DNA of 64,000 nucleotides from Chrysemys picta bellii. Lineage: Eukaryota; Chordata; Testudines; Emydidae. The number at the start of each line of letters is the position of its first letter. Within the stretch, counting starts at the first letter, position 1. The notes beneath the pieces are model-generated. The model was not told the DNA's origin. It did no database searches and worked only from the letters and a program-made list of their open reading frames with translations. A program made the translations under genes and the position numbers. Positions 12,180-24,169 of the stretch are shown piece by piece. The stretch spans positions 20,427,567 through 20,491,566 of the forward strand of contig NC_088809.1 in the NCBI RefSeq assembly GCF_011386835.1, written 5' to 3'.

Positions 12180-13085
12180 GAAGACGTTTCAAAGCACAGC
12201 TTCACCCGCACTAGAATTTGTCAGCACCACTGTAGCCAAAGTGATACTGTAGAAGAGTGGACTCCCTGCTGGCATACTCCCTTGTGGCTGGGTGTGGTGT
12301 AGCAGTTCTTTCTCCTTTTAATGCCCCCTGCCAACAGTTGCTCTGGCCCTGCAGTGGACTCTCTTCTAGTGGTTTGGCCTTCCAGATAGGTAACTTTAAA
12401 GCCTCTGCCTTTCCAGGGTAAACAAACCATCCAATAAACTAAACTCAAATAAACGTAACTCTTCACCCCCACCTGTACTCACTTTTCTGTAGACTCTTCA
12501 CCCCTTCCCAGACTCTGCAAGGTTGTCGTCCTGCTCTTGTGCAAAGTGACACCTCCCAGGGCTTTCTCTCTGGAGGCTTGGCTCCAAAGGCTGCAGTCCT
12601 TTTTGTCAGGGTGTTTCCAAGCTACCTTTTCCGATGGCAGGTAGGGAAACTCAGGCCCTCCCTCTCCTCTGGGTTCTAGTCCAGGCACCATGTGGCAAGC
12701 AGCTAAGAACTGCTATTGTAGACTCCTTGGCCTTCCTTCAGGCCTTTTCCCACAGCTCCTTCCTGGGCTTACCGTACAATCTGCCTGTTTCTAGGCCCTT
12801 CCTTCACTCTCTAGTGACCAGAGAGGAACTGCATAGTTCTTCCCCCTCTCTCCTTGCAGCTCCTTTCTGGTCTGGGCTTCCTCCCTTTATGCTCACCACC
12901 CAGTTGGGCCTGGCCCACCTGCCAGATGTAACTACATGCCTTAATTGAGTTCAGGAGCTCCAGTTAAACTTCTTAGTGCTAGTATAGGGTATATATCACA
13001 TCACAGGTGCATGGTCCAGGAATCCTCCTGAACTTCTATTTGATACTAAACTCTCAAATTGAAACATTTTCCATCTCTGATTTGC
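12180..13085. other. C/T-rich block between LINE fragments, unassigned
   Basis: Pyrimidine-rich sequence with no recognisable coding content. It may be a transposon inserted into the LINE or a diverged part of it; I could not find termini or a duplication. Confidence 0.3.
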
Positions 13086-13099
13086 TAGAAGACTACATC

Positions 13100-13350
13100 C
13101 TGTGGTGGTCCGAATGGACTTTGAGATTGGACTGTTGCAACATGTTATACTTGGATAGGAATCCACAGATACTAAAGAAACTCCAGCTAGTGTAGAATGT
13201 AGCAACAGGCCTTCTGACAGGCAAGTCGAGTGTAGTTTGTTACTCCACTATTGTGTTTGTGGCGTTGTCTACCGATCAATTTGAAAGACCTGATGCTGAT
13301 CTTCCAGGCCCTCAGTGGGCTAGGTGTGAGCTATTTCACAGATCTTCTCT
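13100..13350 (+). pseudogene. L2/CR1-like reverse-transcriptase C-terminal fragment
   Basis: The translation LRLDCCNMLYLDRNPQILKK, then LQLV, stop, NVATGLLTG resembles the post-palm region of L2-clade LINE proteins (LDYCN...LQLVQNAAARLL type). It is broken by stops and frame changes. Confidence 0.55.
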
Positions 13351-13399
13351 TCCTCTTTTCAAGATGTTTGTAATAGTTTCATTGTCCCTTAATATCAGC

Positions 13400-14565
13400 C
13401 GATAGAGGCTAGTTGGAACTGGAGATGGAGACTTCTTGGCAACTGGTCAAGGTCTGTGAAACACCCTTCCCAAGGAACTGAGGATGACCACAAAACTGAC
13501 TGTTCAGAACTAAATGCAAGCCTCACTCCTTTAACATAGGCATCCCATATGTATGTTTTACATACATAGATGCAGAGAGAGAGGACACACACTTGCACTT
13601 ACTTTATTTTACCTTGATTAGGATTGGGGGAGAGGAGAATAGTTGTAAAGTGAAGTTTCCAGCCATCCTGCCTGCTCCAGGGTTTTCTCTTCTCTCCATG
13701 CTGTTCTTGTTCTCTCTCATTCATATAATTTTTTTGTGGTGATGAGAGTGTGGAATAAAGACCTAGATAGTATGGTGTTATTAATGTGAAAGGATATTCC
13801 ACAAGAACAACCCCCACCGATATTTTTAATTTTGACATTTCTGAAGAATTAGGAGTGAATTTACGTGCATCAAGTGAACAACATAAATCCAGTCAAGCCG
13901 TCCTCTGATAAACTAGATGTGAAAATGTATTGATAAAACAAGGCTTCATCTGACAGTTGAAAACCTAACAGTATTTTAAGTAATCACAGCTGAAACTTAA
14001 GTGTTAGCAATCTGTTAGCAAAAGCACCCCCCCCCCCCACAACCCCTATGGCCACACAACATCACAGTGAGGGAATAAGGCTAACCTAGTGTTACAATCC
14101 AACACTGCAAGACTAAAACGGGTGAAAATTAACGTACAGTATACATGAAGGGCTATTTGTTGTATCATGCAATATATAAAGCGGACATCACTGAGTAGAC
14201 TTTGCACTCTGATTTTATTATCCGCTCTGAGTCATTGTACTGTGTAAACTTCAGTCCATTGCTGAAGTAATATTTGCCAAAGATAAGTCACCAGGTTTTG
14301 CCAGTCGCTCAGCTGGAAAGCTGCTGACTGTTTCTCATGTGGTGCAGTGATCTGAAAGCGATCCCAGGATTGTTCTTTGTATGGAGAACTTAACAGAGGC
14401 TAACTCACAGCTTGGACATGTTTTGAAATTTAAAATAAAGAAATTTAAAAATATTATATTCCTTATGCCAACTCCATGTACTCTTCTTTCTTCAACCAAT
14501 GCTTTTCTTTCCTTACTTTTGTACTGTCGCTTAGGAGTATATCTGTATCAGCAAAACTTGTAAGT
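13400..14565. other. Unannotated flank
   Basis: No gene. A short poly-C tract lies at 14028-14039. Confidence 0.35.
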
Positions 14566-14569
14566 TTAG

Positions 14570-14925
14570 ACAAGCTCAGAGAGAAGATACCTGATATTAT
14601 GGGGCTTTTAAAAGTGATAGACAAAAGGGATAACAAGATCCAATGGCTGGAAGTAAAAATCAGCAGAGTTTTAAACTGGAAGTAAGATGCATATTTTGAA
14701 CAGAGAGGGCAATTAACGACTGAACAGATTACCAATGGATCTGGTAAATTCTCCATTGCTTGGGGTCAAAACTGGATGTCGCTGTAAAAAGTATGTGTTA
14801 ATTCAACCAGAAATTGGTTGAGCTTCATGCAGGAATCATTGAATGAAGTTCTATTTGTGTTATGCAGAAGGTCAGGCAGGAGGTCATAATGGTGTCTTGT
14901 GGCTTGGAAATCTATGAAAAAGCAT
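14570..14925 (+). repeat. CR1 LINE 3' fragment
   Basis: Diverged copy of the CR1 3' region. It contains the GGCTGGAAGT...AAACTGGAAGTAAG and GGTAAATTCTCCATTGCTTG blocks shared with the copies at 40670 and 57500, and ends near GGAAATCTATGA, like CR1 tails. Confidence 0.65.
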
Positions 14926-15965
14926 AGGTATCTGAATTCTAAGTTTAGTTACCATACACACAGAATAATCAAGATGAAACCTGCACCTTATCTTTGAACT
15001 ATTCTGCTGCCAGCTGGTCTGTTTGTCAGTGTCCCAGCAAGGGCAAATGTTCTTCACTTCCATTCTTCTCTTCTTTTCTAGTTCACTGTGGTTTGGCGAG
15101 GCTAGGTGGTGGTGTCTTCATTAGCAAGTTATATATTACTTTATCCCTTAGTCCAGACACCAGTACAAATAGATTTACATTGCAGCTTCCTTTATTCCTT
15201 TTTGTCACATAAACAATTTTTAATTTACTTCTAATTTTTTACCTGTATTTCAAAGATATATTTTTTACCTTTTTCATAAGAACTCTTTGAATTTGTGTAA
15301 GTTGTGAGTGCTTTAAATTGGATATACACAAATATTGGGCATAAAACTAATTTGCCCAAAAGATAAATTTAACACCTTGGAATCTTTACCTATCTCTGCG
15401 TATGTCTGAGAGCATACACTCTTTGGCGTGGTTTTTGTTAGCGTGTTAATGAAAACTTCACGCTATGGGTTTACTCTGTTCCATGCCAGAATACGGTCTG
15501 GAATATTAAAGTTTATAGAAAAATCCATCATTCTGCCCATTGGAAAAACAGGTTGATTTCATATTGAGTGGCAAGATACTGTACCAATTGTCCTAGCCAA
15601 ATTGTTCCTTTTCTCTAGAACTTCCTGCTCAGAGCTGCTATTGTCGTTTCAATTTATAAATCAAAACTAAAGGTTCATTCATTTTCCTTTGCAAAGAATA
15701 TTCATTATCACGCTAATGTTTAGAAGCTAAGTGACTTGAGATGTCTTGGCAGGCAAAGGCACGATAAAAGCGTTTCTTGGCCAGTTACCAAGAGGTTACA
15801 TACTATTGACTCTATATTCTAAAACTGCTCCTAAAATATCCACTTTTGCTAGCTAAAGTTAACTGAATATAACCTTATGAGTTTTCTGCACATTATAAGG
15901 ATATTGGTCTGAATTCTGAACCACATAATCTACTAAAATGGAAACCTTAACGTGAAGCAGATCTA
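14926..15965. other. Unannotated flank
   Basis: AT-rich sequence without a recognisable feature. Confidence 0.4.
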
Positions 15966-15977
15966 CTTTGAACAATG

Positions 15978-16116
15978 AAAAGTTTCAGAGTAGCAGCCGT
16001 GTTAGTCTGTATCCGCAAAAAGAAGAACAGGAGGACTTGTGGCACCTTAGAGACTAACAAATTTATTAGAGCATAAGCTTTCGTGGACTACAGCCCACTT
16101 CTTCGGATGCATATAG
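15978..16116 (+). mobile_element. Penelope-like element terminal fragment (single orientation)
   Basis: 139-bp insertion beginning CAGAGTAGCAGCCGTGTTAG and containing CATAAGCTTTCGTGG and CACTTCTTCGGATGCAT. It is flanked by a perfect 12-bp duplication, CTTTGAACAATG, at 15966-15977 and 16117-16128. The same terminal sequence occurs at four other insertions in this window. Confidence 0.75.
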
Positions 16117-16140
16117 CTTTGAACAATGTCTATGGGAGCA

Positions 16141-16660
16141 TCATAGAATCCTAGAAATGTAGGGCTGGAAGGGACCTCAAGAGGTCCATCAAGGCCAGCC
16201 TCCTTTGCTGAGGCAAGACCAAGTAAATCTAGACCATCCCTGACAAGTGTTTGTTCAACCCGTTCTTAAAAATCTCCAGTGATGAGGATTCCACAACCTC
16301 CCTTAGAAGCTTATTCCGGAGCGTAACTACCCTTAGAGTTAGAAAATGTTTCCTACTGTCTACACTAAATGTCCCTTGCCACAGATTAAGTCCATTGTTT
16401 CTTGTCCTACTTTCAGTGGACATGGAGAACAGGCGATCACTGTCCTTCTTATAACAGCCCTTAATATATTTGGAGACGGTTATCAGCCATCACCCTTCAG
16501 TCTTCTTCTCTCAAGATTTAACGTGCCCAGTTTTTAAAATTTTTTCTCATAGGTCAGGTTTTTTAAACCTTTTATCATTTTTGTTGCTCTCCTCTGGGCT
16601 TTCTCCAGCTTATCCACATCTTTCCTAAAATGTGGCATCCAGAATTGCATAAGAATCAGC
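16141..16660 (-). repeat. CR1 LINE 3' end, antisense
   Basis: On the plus strand it starts ATCATAGAATCCTAGAAATG and continues GGGCTGGAAGGGACCTCAAG, the reverse complement of the CR1 3' end. It runs into the 3' coding/UTR part of CR1 (GATTCCACAACCTCCC). The element therefore points left. Confidence 0.85.
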
Positions 16661-16854
16661 TAAGAGCATCTGTACTCTGGCAGCAATGTACTGTTGGCTG
16701 GGGTTTACATCTGGCCTGCTGAAGCTTCAGAAGCTCTTTTAAAATAGTCTAGTCTCTTCTCCCCTTGCAGTTTGACAGGCAGGTTCCTGAAGATGATTTT
16801 CAAATACTGCATTTTTGCTAATAGTTTTCTCCTCTGATGTCCTTTGCAGGAAAG

Positions 16855-17762
16855 CAATGAGGAGTCCGGTGGCACCTTAAAGACTAACAGATTTATTTGG
16901 GCATAAGCTTTTGCGGGTAAAAAAACCACTTCTTCAGATGCATGGAGTGAAAATTAGATACAAGCATAAATATACTGGCAGATGAAGAGAAGGGAGTTAC
17001 CTTACAAGTGGAGAACCAGTGTTGGCAAGGCCAATTCAGTCAGGGTGGATGTGGGCCACTCCCAATAATTGATGAGGAGGTGTCAATACCAAGAGAGAGA
17101 AAATTGCTTTTGTAGTGAGTCAGGCAGTCCCTATTCAAGCCCAAATTAATTGTGTTAAGTTTGCAAATGAATTGTAGCTCTGCAGTTTCTCTTTGAAGTC
17201 TGTTTTTGAAGTTGTTTTGTTGAAGGATGGCTACTTTTAAATCTGTTATAGAATGTCCAGGGAGATTGAAGTGTTCTCCTACTGGCTTTTGTATGTTACC
17301 ATTCCTGATGTCTGATTTGTGTCCATTTATTCTTTTACGTAGACACTGTCCAGTTTGGCCAATGTACATGGCAGAGGGGCATTGCTGGCACATGTATATA
17401 ACACATTGATAGATGTGCAGGTGAATGAGCCCTTGATGGTGTGGCTGATGTGGTTGGGTCCTCTGATGGTGTCGCCAGAGTAGATATGGGGACAGAGTAG
17501 GCAACGAGGTTTGCTACAGGGATTGGTTCCTGGGTTGGTGTTTCTGGGGTGTGGTGTGTAGTTGCCGGTGAGTATTTGCTTCAGGTTGGGGGGGCTGTCT
17601 GTAAGCGAGGACTGGCCTGCCTCCCAAGGTCCATGCATCTGAAGAAGTGGGGTTTTTTTTACCCATGAAAGCTTATGCCCAAATAAATCTGTTAGTTTTA
17701 AGGTGCCACCGGACTCCTCATTGTTTTTGCGGATACAGACTAACATGGCTACCCCTCTGATA
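16855..17762 (-). mobile_element. Penelope-like element with GIY-YIG fragment and inverted terminal copies
   Basis: 908-bp insertion flanked by a 13-bp duplication with one mismatch (CTTTGCAGGAAAG at 16842-16854, CTTTACAGGAAAG at 17763-17775). On the minus strand it starts with the terminal repeat (TATCAGAGGGGTAGC-like, then ATACAGACTAAC, then CATAAGCTTTC at right). It carries part of the C-terminal endonuclease coding region and ends with an inverted copy of the terminal repeat (16855-16945). Terminal repeats in inverted arrangement are characteristic of Penelope-like retroelements. Confidence 0.8.
17040..17600 (-). pseudogene. Penelope-like GIY-YIG endonuclease fragment
   Basis: Minus-strand translation contains a Cys-rich linker (NPCSKPRCLLCPH, near 17490-17520). 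In a second frame it gives the GIY-YIG-type motif AMYIGQTGQCLRKRINGHKS (YIG at 17358-17366), then PVGEHFNLPGHS, the conserved layout of Neptune/Penelope endonuclease domains. A frameshift near 17410-17430 and the absence of a reverse transcriptase show a truncated, inactive copy. Confidence 0.75.
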
Positions 17763-17775
17763 CTTTACAGGAAAG

Positions 17776-20700
17776 GGAAATCTCTTCCCTCCCCAACCTG
17801 CCTTCTTTGAGGGCAGCCTGTCTGTTCTTTAAAACACGAGAATTTTTCTTGCTGCTTATCATACCCTTGGGTTGCTACTACTAGGGTATTTGTGCATCTC
17901 CCTAATTGCAGCAAATTATATTTCTTGTGGTAAACTAGCAGCAAAATCAAACTTTTGTTGTGCTTTCTTATAATCCTACTGTCGAAATCCATAACCAAGG
18001 ATCACCATTTGTGGTGTTATATTAAAGGCTGCCATTTGTTCTGCAGTAGGCTTACTCATTTCTCTTAAACCTGGGAAGCAGCTTCTTGAGACTCTTACAG
18101 TTCAATGAACTACAGTAACTGTTAACTTTTTCATATATAGAAGCTATTTTCAGACTTTATCAGCTACGCAGGTTTAAGGATCTTCTGAAACTACATCCGA
18201 GTCTTATTGTCAACCTTCTGATAACTCTAAAACAAAACGTTGGCTTAATAACACTGAGCTCAGTCCTTGTTTCTTCTGGTTTGCTCATTCCTTCTTTGCA
18301 ATATCTGAACTGGTGCAAAGTTTGGGTGAGTTGGCCTATCTTTTTAAGAAAAATAATCAAGACAAACCATAGACATTTGTATATGCTGCTAATGTGGGTG
18401 GCCTCCAGTTCACAGGAGTCCTTGGGGCCTTAATGTGGATGTAGTTTTAATCTCTCGTGGAGGTTATGAATGCTTCTTGCAGTGTTCACAAGGTTCATCT
18501 CTTGGGTCTGTAACCTTAGGATCAAATTAAGACTCTCAAAATAGTTTAGTCATTCCTTAAAATAGCAAAATTGCAAAAATGTTGAATTTCCAAAATACAT
18601 AACTTCTAACAGAAATGTAATGCTCTGAGATTAGAGTTCACAAAAAAGCATAGGTAAGTTCTGATGACTTGTATTTTATTTACAGTCTGTGCATTTATAG
18701 CCATTACCACTGTGGTTGCAATTTAAGGCTAATACACACGATGAAGCTAAATACATTCTATCTTATGACTTTGTACCGTGGAATGCTTCTGTTAGACTGT
18801 ATTCCTTGAACACGAGCTGTGTTTTCTTATTTTGGAATGAGCACCATGAACACGTAATATAGAATGCTGGGTTAACTACAGCTCCTCCACTAACATACTG
18901 GGACCTCAAACCGTACACCACGTCAATAACAATTTGTCCTGCTTTTTGTTGGTCATTAAACTTGTTTATATTTGACATAAAAACTGTTTAAGGTTAAAAC
19001 CTTCTGGCTCCAGGTTTTACACATGGAGCTGTAAACCAGTCTATATTCTTTATTAGCCTAAATGACCAGGTTATTTTTCAGTATGGTCGTTATCCCCCAA
19101 TATTTGCTATACGGGATATACTGCCCCCACCCTCAGTTTCCCATTGTACTTTCCTATTTAAAAATGTCTGGTCAGAAATAAAGGAGACTAGCCTCAGCGT
19201 ATTTCAGAACCGCTTCAAATGGTGTAGAAGTGAAGTCCGTGCACCTACCCAAATAGATTCTTTCTGTGGAAGTTAGAAAGAACAGGCTTTCGGCACGCGG
19301 TGACGTGTGTAGACATAAGCATAGTAGACTAATTCAGTTCACCTGAAAATTTAAAAATAGCATACATTTGCTTTTCCATCCAAGGGGAGAAGTCAAATTG
19401 CTGCGCTAAGTGTATAATTCACAGCATGACACACTGTATGAACTGTTTCTCCTGTGTCATCAAGACTCTTGTTTTCTATTTGAACTTTAAAATGTGCTGA
19501 ACCTGCAAGCTTACCATTGTCATGCTCAGGCATGTGTCCACTCTAGTGACAGTGCTAACTTTGATAGACCAAATTCACCTAGACTTGGAAAGGATTAAAG
19601 AGGTCCAGTAAATCTGCAGATTATTGGAACTGCACTAAACTGCAAAAGCCTCCTTGTTAAAGCACATCCGCCCCAAAGGGTTGATTGTGTGAAACGTTCA
19701 AATACTGTATGTTAGCACCTCATGCCAAACACTCCTCAGAGCTTGTTTTCATTCACAGATTTTCAAAGTATGGTTTAATCATGTCATAAAATGTTATGTA
19801 GTGAACATGCACGAACAGCCTAGCTAAGAACAAAGGTTGACTCCAGAGGTTTGGAAAATCGAGAAACATGGACTGAGCTGCTGCATACCGACCGAATCTG
19901 GGAGATTTGAGGGGTGGAAGCTTGCTGTGAATCGGGGGTGTGGAGGGGCAGTGAGGGGAGCTACAGAGAGTTGGCGGGGGGCAGCTGGGAAGCAGGTGTC
20001 CTGGCAGTTCCTCAGTGCCCAGTGCCATGTGTTCCCTCTTTCCATTGGCAGCTGGCACAGCAACGTCTCCTTGTCCCCAATCCCAGTGGCTGGCGCACGT
20101 GCTCCTGTCCCTCCCCCAGGCCAGGTGCCTTTGCCAGGACCTGTGGTGGCTGGAAGGCGAGGAGAGGAGAGCAATCCTACCTGCTCCCTGGCGGTTGGCC
20201 TAATCTGCTCTGGTCTCTCCTCCAGCTTCTGCTCTTGCCTCCACCAGATATTGGGGCAGAAGTATACCTCAGCCCCCCAATATTTCCACTGTGGGGGTGC
20301 TAGCCCCCCGCTTTCCCAGGTCTGTCGCTTCTGGACAGAATAGACTGAAAGATTTAAAAGAAGCTTAAAAGTATCTGTTAACAATAACATGAATTAACAA
20401 ATACAGGGTGGGAAGCAGTGTGTATTCCTTATGCTAGTGACTGATGACACGGTAGCACATGTTCTGAGTGCCCAGAGGAATGTTTTCAGGCGTATGTGCT
20501 TAGTAAATTACAAATAAGTATGTTATCAAGCCCCACCACATTTTGGGAATGTTATTGCAGAAGTGGTTTTGCTCCACAAATACTGAGAGGAAGCATTCCC
20601 CCTCCTCTCTTTGCTCTTCCCCCAACACACACACCGTTTCCTCAAGGAGTTTAGGTAGGGGTACATCTCTTACCACCCGGGGCCCAAGCAAATAGACATG

Positions 20701-21470
20701 TAGAGACATTCATCATCTTACCATTTAGCTCTTCTGTATTCAACTGTTTTCCTAAACAAGTTACCAGAGGTTAACACTGATTCATTGTCTGGAAGCTTAC
20801 TGAGTGCAGGAGGCAAATTATGGTAGCCGACTGTTAACATTTCAGCTGAGTTCAAGGAGCACTGGCACGGCCTGTTCTTGTCTATTTCCAGGCCTGCGGC
20901 AGTAGCTTTATGTGGAGCCAGGTTGCAGAGGAAAACCAGCTAGGGTCTCGCTGTTGATCTTACATAAGCACCATGTGAGAGAGAACAAGAGTCTCTAATA
21001 TCTTTCTGAGGGAGAAATTCACCAGTGCCTCTAAACTTTTCCTTACTCCCTGCTGCAAAGTAACTAAAAACTGCCTCGCTCTGTTGTAGCTACATGATGT
21101 AGTACAAGTGACTGTGCTGTGATCATAGAGCTCTGAACAATGCCCGTGCACGACTGAGTGGAATTTTAACGTAATCTTCCTCCTACCCTAACGAGAGTCT
21201 CCGATAAATGTCAGTAAAGTCCATTCTGAAACACTGCCCGTGCATTTTCATTAAGGGTTTAGAGCATGTTGTGTGTTGCAGATATGTACGTTTTTGGCAT
21301 ACGCTTGCAGTTGGTAAGAGAGAAGATCCAGTCCCCCTGCGACTTGCTGTCAAGTAGCTTAGTGAAGAAGCATAAACATTCAGTTCATGCCTGGCCCTCA
21401 CTTTGGTAGCAAATATGTGGCTTCCAGGATGTTATTTAACTTCTTTTTTTTTTTTTTTCCCCTCACCCTT
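17776..21470. other. Upstream region of RFFL coding sequence, unassigned
   Basis: No coding exon found. A GC-richer stretch at about 19890-20340 has overlapping open frames on both strands but no domain similarity that I recognise. A noncoding 5' exon of RFFL could lie here but cannot be identified from sequence alone. Confidence 0.35.
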
Positions 21471-21479
21471 TTAGTTACT

Positions 21480-21665
21480 ATGTGGGCAACCTGTTGTAAC
21501 TGGTTTTGTCTGGATGGACAACCTGAGGAGATGCAGCAGCGGCCGCAGCAGGGTGCCAGACCCCAGGCATATGCCAACCCAGGTTACAGCTCCTACCCTT
21601 CTCCTACAGGTTCTGAACAGAACTGCAAGGCGTGTGGGGTGCACTTTGAAAATTCCTCCAGGAAG
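21480..21665 (+). CDS. RFFL: RFFL coding exon 1 (start codon, first FYVE-like zinc pair)
   Basis: First coding exon of rififylin, an E3 ubiquitin ligase that associates with endosomal membranes. The start is the ATG at 21480, six bases after a strong polypyrimidine-AG acceptor (AG at 21473-21474), so this exon also carries a few bases of 5' UTR. It encodes 62 codons beginning MWATCCNWF, the characteristic RFFL N-terminus; the adjacent cysteines 5 and 6 fit the known lipid-dependent membrane anchoring of this family. C49 and C52 are the first zinc-ligand pair of the FYVE-like finger, which continues in the next exon. The donor is AAG followed by GTAAGG, in phase 0. The open frame extends upstream through the pyrimidine tract, but that part is intronic. 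RFFL is preferred over its paralogue RNF34 on sequence and on linkage to LIG3. Confidence 0.96.
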
Positions 21666-21929
21666 GTAAGGGGTGAATTTAGCCACTGATTTGGGCACCC
21701 ATTTGGTTTGACTTACATAAATGATCTGGGAGTCAGATTGTGCATTTACAGAGTCAGTTTCAAGAGCCTGCAAAACACACAATCAAAGGAGGTCCTTGAT
21801 TTAGGGATGTAGAGCAGAAGACAACTTGCCTTGCTTCTTTATTTCTTAGTCACTTTCACAATTAGCTGGCACAAATGAAAATAACCAACAGTTATTGTTG
21901 TTAACGCACAGTAGACCTGGCTGTACTAG

Positions 21930-22163
21930 TATCAGAGGGGTAGCTGTGTTAGTCTGAATCTGTAAAAAGCAACAGAGGGTCCTGTGGCACCTTTGAGACT
22001 AACAGAAGTACTGGGAGCATAAGCTTTCGTGGGTAAGAACCTCACTTCTTCAGATGCAAGAAGATGTCTTGCATCTGAAGAAGTGAGGTTCTTACCCACG
22101 AAAGCTTATGCTCCCAGTACTTCTGTTAGTCTCAAAGGTGCCACAGGACCCTCTGTTGCTTTT
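21930..22163. mobile_element. Penelope-derived hairpin insertion, perfect 98-bp palindrome
   Basis: The insertion starts TATCAGAGGGGTAGCTGTG and consists of one terminal repeat followed at once by its inverted copy. Arms 21964-22061 and 22067-22164 are exact reverse complements, separated by five bases (AGATG). A perfect 12-bp duplication, TGGCTGTACTAG, flanks it (21918-21929 and 22164-22175, sharing one base with the arm). It lies in the intron between RFFL coding exons 1 and 2. Confidence 0.85.
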
Positions 22164-22175
22164 TGGCTGTACTAG

Positions 22176-23960
22176 ATGCTTTAATAAAGGCCAGCAAGCT
22201 ACTTGTAATCAGTTAAAGGGATACCAGCTTAAAAATGTGTTGCCTACTGTTATTGCAATTACCACCTAGGATTACTGAGTTCATTTGTAGATTGTTTACT
22301 TTGTGCATTTAATAGTAATTCATGTTATAGTCTGTTTTTCCTGGTCTTCTTGTGGGTCTTTACACAGTAATTGGGGAGAAGAAAACATTTTAAAAACAGG
22401 AAAATGTCATTGCAAAACCACAACAATTAGGCAGGCGTAGTACGTGACAACATCATCAACTCATTATTTTCAAATTGACTAGGTTTGAAGGTGTGTGTCC
22501 CTTTAAGAAGCAGATATGGCAATAAGCAAAATCCATCATGCTTACAATGAAAAAAGAGCCAACTCTTTAAAACATTAGTCTTCAGCTAAAAAGCCATCAC
22601 TGTTTGTTGGGAGTGAATTGCCAGTTTAGCATTCATCCCTGAATTGCTGCGCTTCTTTTTGTGACTATCTTTTTGGTTTTGTTTTACTTGTTATCCCGGT
22701 TTGTGTACTAGATCCTTGTGCATTGTAGCTGCCAAAACTATTAGTGTCACAAGATTCAAAATTAATTAGCAGCCTCTGGCCAGGGAAATGATTTAAACGG
22801 GGAAGTTCCCAGAGTGCTTCCTGAAAGTCTTTAGGAGCTGGTTAGAATCCACACTCCATGACTCAGCCAGTATCTGATCTGTACCATGTTCTCAGAGTTA
22901 GGGTGATGAATAAAGAATGGAGGCATTTGACCTGGATAAATTAAACTTTTAGAAAGCTCTATTTTAAGGTACTGCTTCATGACATAGTCCTCAAAAAGAG
23001 CTATAAAACCTACAATCAACTCGGCAACTGCTAAGGAGTCACATTCGTTTTGGCTCTACCCCTTTTTCAGGCATTGGAAATTTTGGACTGGGAAATTCAT
23101 CGAATTGGACTTTGCATTTTTAGCCATGTTTGGATGCTCACATGTGTCTGGGAGAAGATAACTCTTGATAAAGCTGTTTTACCTGTCTGCCCGTAGAGAC
23201 AACATGGATATGTCTTGTGTTATATTGTGAGAATCTTGCATTGCTTAAGAAACTAGTCTAAGGATTAAAATTTTGGAAATAATTTTTTTCGTAAGCAGGG
23301 TTCAGGCACATGTGTACTCGGAACTCTGTTCTGAAAGTAGGCAGTTTATCTGTGTATTGTAGTATATACCACTGCACTAGGCATCCTCTAAATATTGTCC
23401 CTAGTAAGAGAGTATTTCTCTCTACAGAATACATGGCAAAAGAATTATTCAGAATCAAACTTTGACCCTTTTCCACAACAGGAAATAAAAGGTGAGGAAT
23501 AGGTGATTTTTGTCAGTACAGTGAAAGATATGAATGAGAGAGAGGCAGCCATTGTCCCAAGGGTGGTACACTATTGGTAATAACAAAGACTTTATCTCTT
23601 TGCAAAAATCTAATACACAAACAATGGAACCCTGATTTTTTTTAAATGTGTATTTTAATAGAATCCATCCTGAAAGTGATGACCTACTACTTGAGTTATC
23701 AATAGCATCCCATAGAGTTGGTGTCAAGTTCACTGAAAGTAGAATTGTTCATTGATTCACACTTCTTGAGTTACTTATTCTCTACAGCAAGACTTCGGTC
23801 TACCCACTTGCTCCATAATTTACTCAGATTTGTGCTTCTAAATAAAACCAACAAGTGTATGTAGTGTTGTGAAGATTATATTTTACTTGTTTGTTTACCA
23901 ACATGTTATTAATGTTATAGTCTAAGGTGATACCACTTTAGGCCACCATCAGGGAAATAT
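22176..23960. other. RFFL intron 1 sequence, unassigned
   Basis: AT-rich intron with no recognised repeat or exon. Confidence 0.4.
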
Positions 23961-23964
23961 GGAG

Positions 23965-24165
23965 ATATACCTATCTCATAGAACTGGAAGGGACCTTGAA
24001 AGATCGAGTCCAGTCCCCTGCCTTCACTAGCAGGACCAAGTACTGTCCCTGACAGGTTGGTTTATTTTTTATTTTTTTTTGCCCCCCGATTCCTAAATGG
24101 CTCCCTCAAGGATTGAACTCTCAACCCTGGGTTTAGCAGGCCAATGCTCAAACCAATTAAAGGAC
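23965..24165 (-). repeat. CR1-related LINE 3' end, antisense
   Basis: It begins AGAACTGGAAGGGACCTTGA and continues GTCCAGTCCCCTGCC and GCAGGACCAAGTACTGTCCC, the antisense of a CR1-type 3' tail. It ends with GATTGAACTCTCAACCCTGG. Confidence 0.65.
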
Positions 24166-24169
24166 ATGT

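Noticed and set aside
19824..20390. Open frames of 129-188 codons on both strands upstream of RFFL
   Set aside because: Overlapping frames on opposite strands, proline/glycine-rich composition, no splice-site framing and no family resemblance. A noncoding RFFL exon here remains possible but unsupported.
1..21474. RAD51D, the expected next gene upstream of RFFL in mammals
   Set aside because: I looked for its Walker A region and other conserved RAD51D segments in the translations and saw none; it is probably beyond the left edge.
21387..21479. An upstream ATG in frame with RFFL exon 1 (31 extra codons)
   Set aside because: It lies upstream of the polypyrimidine tract and acceptor AG, so it is intronic; MWATCC is the conserved start.
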